The notes under the pieces are model-generated. The model saw only the letters and a program-made list of their open reading frames with translations, did no database searches and had not been told where the DNA came from. Source: Lachnospiraceae bacterium UBA3641 (lineage in GTDB: Bacteria; Bacillota; Clostridia; Lachnospirales; Lachnospiraceae). Taken from it: a stretch of DNA of 64,000 bases. Where the stretch lies: the NCBI GenBank assembly GCA_002373875.1, contig DFKQ01000011.1:1-64000 (forward strand), written 5' to 3'. A program made the translations under genes and the position numbers. Below, piece by piece: positions 61,702 to 64,000 of the stretch; the stretch's first letter is position 1, and every line of letters starts with the position of its first letter.

Positions 61702-64000
61702 ATGGAGAAATACGACAGAAAACTCATACTCGAAAACGGAACCGAAATACCGGGTTATTCATTCGGGGCACCCGGCGATAGGATATTAGAGCTTGTCTTC
61801 AACACCTCCATGGTGGGTTATCAGGAGATAATATCGGATCCGTCCTACACGGATCAGGCCGTGGTCATGACCTATCCCCTTATCGGCAATTACGGCATGA
61901 GCAATGAGGATTACGAGTCACGATCACCCTCCATAGGCGCTCTTATCGTCCGCGAATATAACGATGACCCGTCGAGTTGGCGGAGCAATGAGACATTGGA
62001 TTCGGTAATGAAGCGGTATAATATTGCCGGAATAAGCGGTGTGGATACCAGGGAATTGACCAGGATCATAAGGGAGGTTGGCTCCTGTAAGGTTATGGTG
62101 ACCGATATGGTCAATGACTCCGCCGCATCACTTGAGATACTGAGAAATACTGAATTACCAAGGGATCAGGTGGCACGAGTGACTGCCAAGGAAGCTTATG
62201 TTTCTGATGCAAGTGACGGTGCAGCTTCTCATCATGTGGTAGCCATTGACTGCGGAATGAAGCTTAATATCGTGAGGGAGCTGAATGCTCACGCCTGTAA
62301 GGTCACGGTGGTTCCCTTCGATACTTCCGCATCAGATATAGAAGCACTTAAGCCGGATGGGATTTTCATATCAAACGGGCCTGGCGATCCCACAGATGCG
62401 GTTCCGGTAATAGAAACGGTTAAGAAGCTTAAGGGCCGTTACCCCATTTTTGGCATATGCTTAGGCCACCAGATCATAAGCCTTGCTTACGGGGCAAGGA
62501 CCTATAAGCTTAAGTTCGGCCACAGGGGTGGTAACCACCCCGTAAAGAACCTTAAAACGGACAGGGTTGAAATGACCTCACAGAATCACTCCTATGCGGT
62601 TGATGCTGAAAGCCTTACGGGTACCGGCCTTGAAGTTACACATATAAATCTGTTGGATGACACTGTTGAGGGCCTTGCCTGTGAGAAGGATAAGGTTTTC
62701 TCCGTTCAGTATCATCCCGAGAGCGCTCCGGGTCCTTGTGACTCGGAATATCTCTTTGACAGGTTTGTTGAGATGATGAAGGGGACAGGGGACGGTTCTC
62801 CGGGGACAGGGGACGGTTCTCTGTCTCCATTTTCGGGAGACAGAGAACCGTCCCCTGTCCCCGGAGAACCGTCCCCTGTCCCCCCTGTTTCCCCCTGCCG
62901 AAAAATTAAAAGGATAATGGTCATCGGCTCGGGTCCTATCGTCATCGGGCAGGCGGCGGAGTTCGATTATGCGGGGACCCAGGCCTGTCTGGCCCTTAAG
63001 GAGGAAGGCTACGAGGTTATCCTGTGCAATTCCAACCCGGCGACCATAATGACCGATACAGCCATTGCCGACAAGGTTTATATGGAGCCCCTTACACTGG
63101 AATACGCCGCAAGGATCATAAGGAGGGAGCGTCCCGATGCGATCCTGCCCGGGATCGGAGGTCAGACGGGACTCAATCTTGCCGTGAAGCTTGCCAAGAA
63201 GGGTATTCTTAAGGAATGTAATGTGACTTTGCTCGGAACGAGCATTGAGAGCATCGAGAAGGCGGAGGACCGGGAGCTCTTCAAGGAGCTGTGCATTCAG
63301 ATAGGCGAGCCTGTCCTTCCCTCAACAGTTGTAAATACGATCGAGGAAGGACTTGACGGTGCAAGGAAGATAGGGTATCCGGTGGTCGTCAGGCCCGCAT
63401 ATACCCTTGGGGGAACCGGCGGAGGCTTTGCCGATGACGAAGAGGAGTTTCGTGAGATAATAAAGAACGCTTTAAGCCTGTCACCTGTTTCCCAGGCTCT
63501 TATTGAGAAGTCAGTCAAGGGCTTTAAGGAGATCGAGTACGAGGTGATGCGGGATGCCAACGACACTGCCATAACCATCTGTAACATGGAAAATCTCGAT
63601 CCTGTCGGCATCCACACGGGGGATTCCATCGTTGTGTGCCCTTCCCAGACACTGACCAATAAAGAATACCAGATGCTGCGTTCGTCCGCCCTTAAGATCA
63701 TCCGTGCCCTCAAGATAGAAGGGGGATGTAATGTCCAGTTTGCCCTGGATCCCAAGTCATTCGATTACTATCTGATAGAAGTAAATCCACGTGTGTCAAG
63801 ATCCTCGGCTCTTGCCAGCAAGGCAAGCGGCTACCCGATTGCAAGGGTTTCGGCCAAGATAGGCGTCGGCATGCGTCTTGATGAGATCCATCTGGTAAAT
63901 ACGCTTGCTTCCTTCGAGCCGGCCCTTGATTATGTAGTTACCAAGATGCCCAGGTTCCCATTTGATAAGTTCAATGATGCCAACAACAGCCTGAGTACCC
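61702..64000 (+). CDS. carAB: Fused carbamoyl-phosphate synthetase CarA-CarB, 3' end beyond window
   Basis: One uninterrupted frame from ATG 61702 (after GAGGAGAAAA) to the window edge, 766 codons. Residues 1-360 are the complete small subunit: [25 protein letters not shown], and the glutaminase nucleophile FGICLGHQ, ending in [11 protein letters not shown]. Residues 361-401 are a Gly/Pro/Ser linker, of which about 34 are encoded by a perfect palindrome. From 402 ([20 protein letters not shown]) the large subunit runs in the same frame, including [25 protein letters not shown] and [14 protein letters not shown] of its first ATP-grasp half. The product supplies carbamoyl phosphate for pyrimidines and arginine; the glutaminase passes ammonia to the synthetase. 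Separate subunits are the bacterial norm. The usual CarB N-terminus (about ten residues) is replaced by the linker. ATG 62917 could restart translation inside CarB. Confidence 0.93.
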   Translation, partial: MEKYDRKLILENGTEIPGYSFGAPGDRILELVFNTSMVGYQEIISDPSYTDQAVVMTYPLIGNYGMSNEDYESRSPSIGALIVREYNDDPSSWRSNETLDSVMKRYNIAGISGVDTRELTRIIREVGSCKVMVTDMVNDSAASLEILRNTELPRDQVARVTAKEAYVSDASDGAASHHVVAIDCGMKLNIVRELNAHACKVTVVPFDTSASDIEALKPDGIFISNGPGDPTDAVPVIETVKKLKGRYPIFGICLGHQIISLAYGARTYKLKFGHRGGNHPVKNLKTDRVEMTSQNHSYAVDAESLTGTGLEVTHINLLDDTVEGLACEKDKVFSVQYHPESAPGPCDSEYLFDRFVEMMKGTGDGSPGTGDGSLSPFSGDREPSPVPGEPSPVPPVSPCRKIKRIMVIGSGPIVIGQAAEFDYAGTQACLALKEEGYEVILCNSNPATIMTDTAIADKVYMEPLTLEYAARIIRRERPDAILPGIGGQTGLNLAVKLAKKGILKECNVTLLGTSIESIEKAEDRELFKELCIQIGEPVLPSTVVNTIEEGLDGARKIGYPVVVRPAYTLGGTGGGFADDEEEFREIIKNALSLSPVSQALIEKSVKGFKEIEYEVMRDANDTAITICNMENLDPVGIHTGDSIVVCPSQTLTNKEYQMLRSSALKIIRALKIEGGCNVQFALDPKSFDYYLIEVNPRVSRSSALASKASGYPIARVSAKIGVGMRLDEIHLVNTLASFEPALDYVVTKMPRFPFDKFNDANNSLST
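62781..62883. repeat. 103-nt family-2 palindrome inside carAB
   Basis: Perfect 48-bp arms (62781-62828 and 62836-62883), loop ATTTTCG. Each arm has two GGGGACAGGGGACGGTTCTC-type units. Its length and content leave the reading frame open and encode the inter-subunit linker, with [15 protein letters not shown] from one arm and [13 protein letters not shown] from the other. Confidence 0.95.

Noticed and set aside
1..64000. tRNA, rRNA or prophage genes
   Set aside because: None recognised by eye; no integrase, capsid, tRNA-like cloverleaf or rRNA core sequence was noticed.

Overview
ORGANISM. The window looks like chromosomal DNA from an anaerobic Gram-positive bacterium of the class Clostridia, most likely Lachnospiraceae. 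The reasons are a SufCBDSU operon with SufU, a CIRCE-type operator, a flagellin lysine-N-methylase, short HPr-like proteins, lipobox lipoproteins, GGAGG-type ribosome sites, and many short palindromic intergenic repeats. I saw no tRNA, rRNA, CRISPR array, prophage or transposase gene. Species cannot be fixed by eye. REGION 1 (1-32991), cell-surface polysaccharide locus, all on the + strand. It carries dTDP-rhamnose genes (end of rfbA, rfbC), a membrane-anchored GH25 muramidase, a Wzm/Wzt ABC exporter whose ATPase has an extra C-terminal domain, a methyltransferase plus kinase-like protein resembling the WbdD chain terminators, seven family-2 glycosyltransferases, phosphoglucomutase, a GT-C/GtrB/GtrA three-component set, a lipoprotein acetylesterase, an APH-fold kinase, a HAD phosphatase, a WbaP-type initiating phosphosugar transferase, an unusual ClpX paralogue, an MBOAT/SGNH O-acetylation pair and a CPBP protease. 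The logic is: start on undecaprenyl phosphate (WbaP), extend (GT2s), decorate (GtrABC-like, O-acetyl), cap (WbdD-like), export (Wzm/Wzt). REGION 2 (32983-53561), mixed functions on both strands: two RimK-like ATP-grasp ligases, small zinc-ribbon and DUF2752 membrane proteins, an M13 metallopeptidase lipoprotein, a LUD protein, an aldo/keto reductase, an AraC regulator, an HPr-like protein, an S66 peptidase lipoprotein, a FliB-like methylase, a rhomboid protease, a MATE exporter, a flotillin-like protein, a Lon protease split in two by a frame change, a TetR regulator facing lon, a two-component system and a small alarmone synthetase. REGION 3 (53641-64000), + strand: the sufCBDSU operon with a good promoter, an auxin-efflux-type carrier, a GNAT acetyltransferase, an XRE membrane regulator, then a long structured leader and a CarA-CarB carbamoyl-phosphate synthetase that reads as one continuous frame off the end of the window. 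REPEATS are the most distinctive feature. Family 1 is hairpins of the type TATAGTAAACG...CGTTTACTATA, twice combined with a conserved middle hairpin into a composite element of about 125 bp. Family 2 is hairpins with a near-constant GGGGAC-type loop and a changing stem. Family 3 is a 143-bp MITE with 17-bp terminal inverted repeats and an 8-bp target duplication, plus two relics. Family 4 is CCTTCC/GGAAGG-type double hairpins. Many copies sit on or directly after stop codons, and one 103-nt family-2 palindrome is the in-frame linker joining CarA to CarB. A 124-nt unit repeated in tandem in the carAB leader folds on paper into a multi-helix RNA. These, with the split lon and the ClpX paralogue, are the strongest leads.
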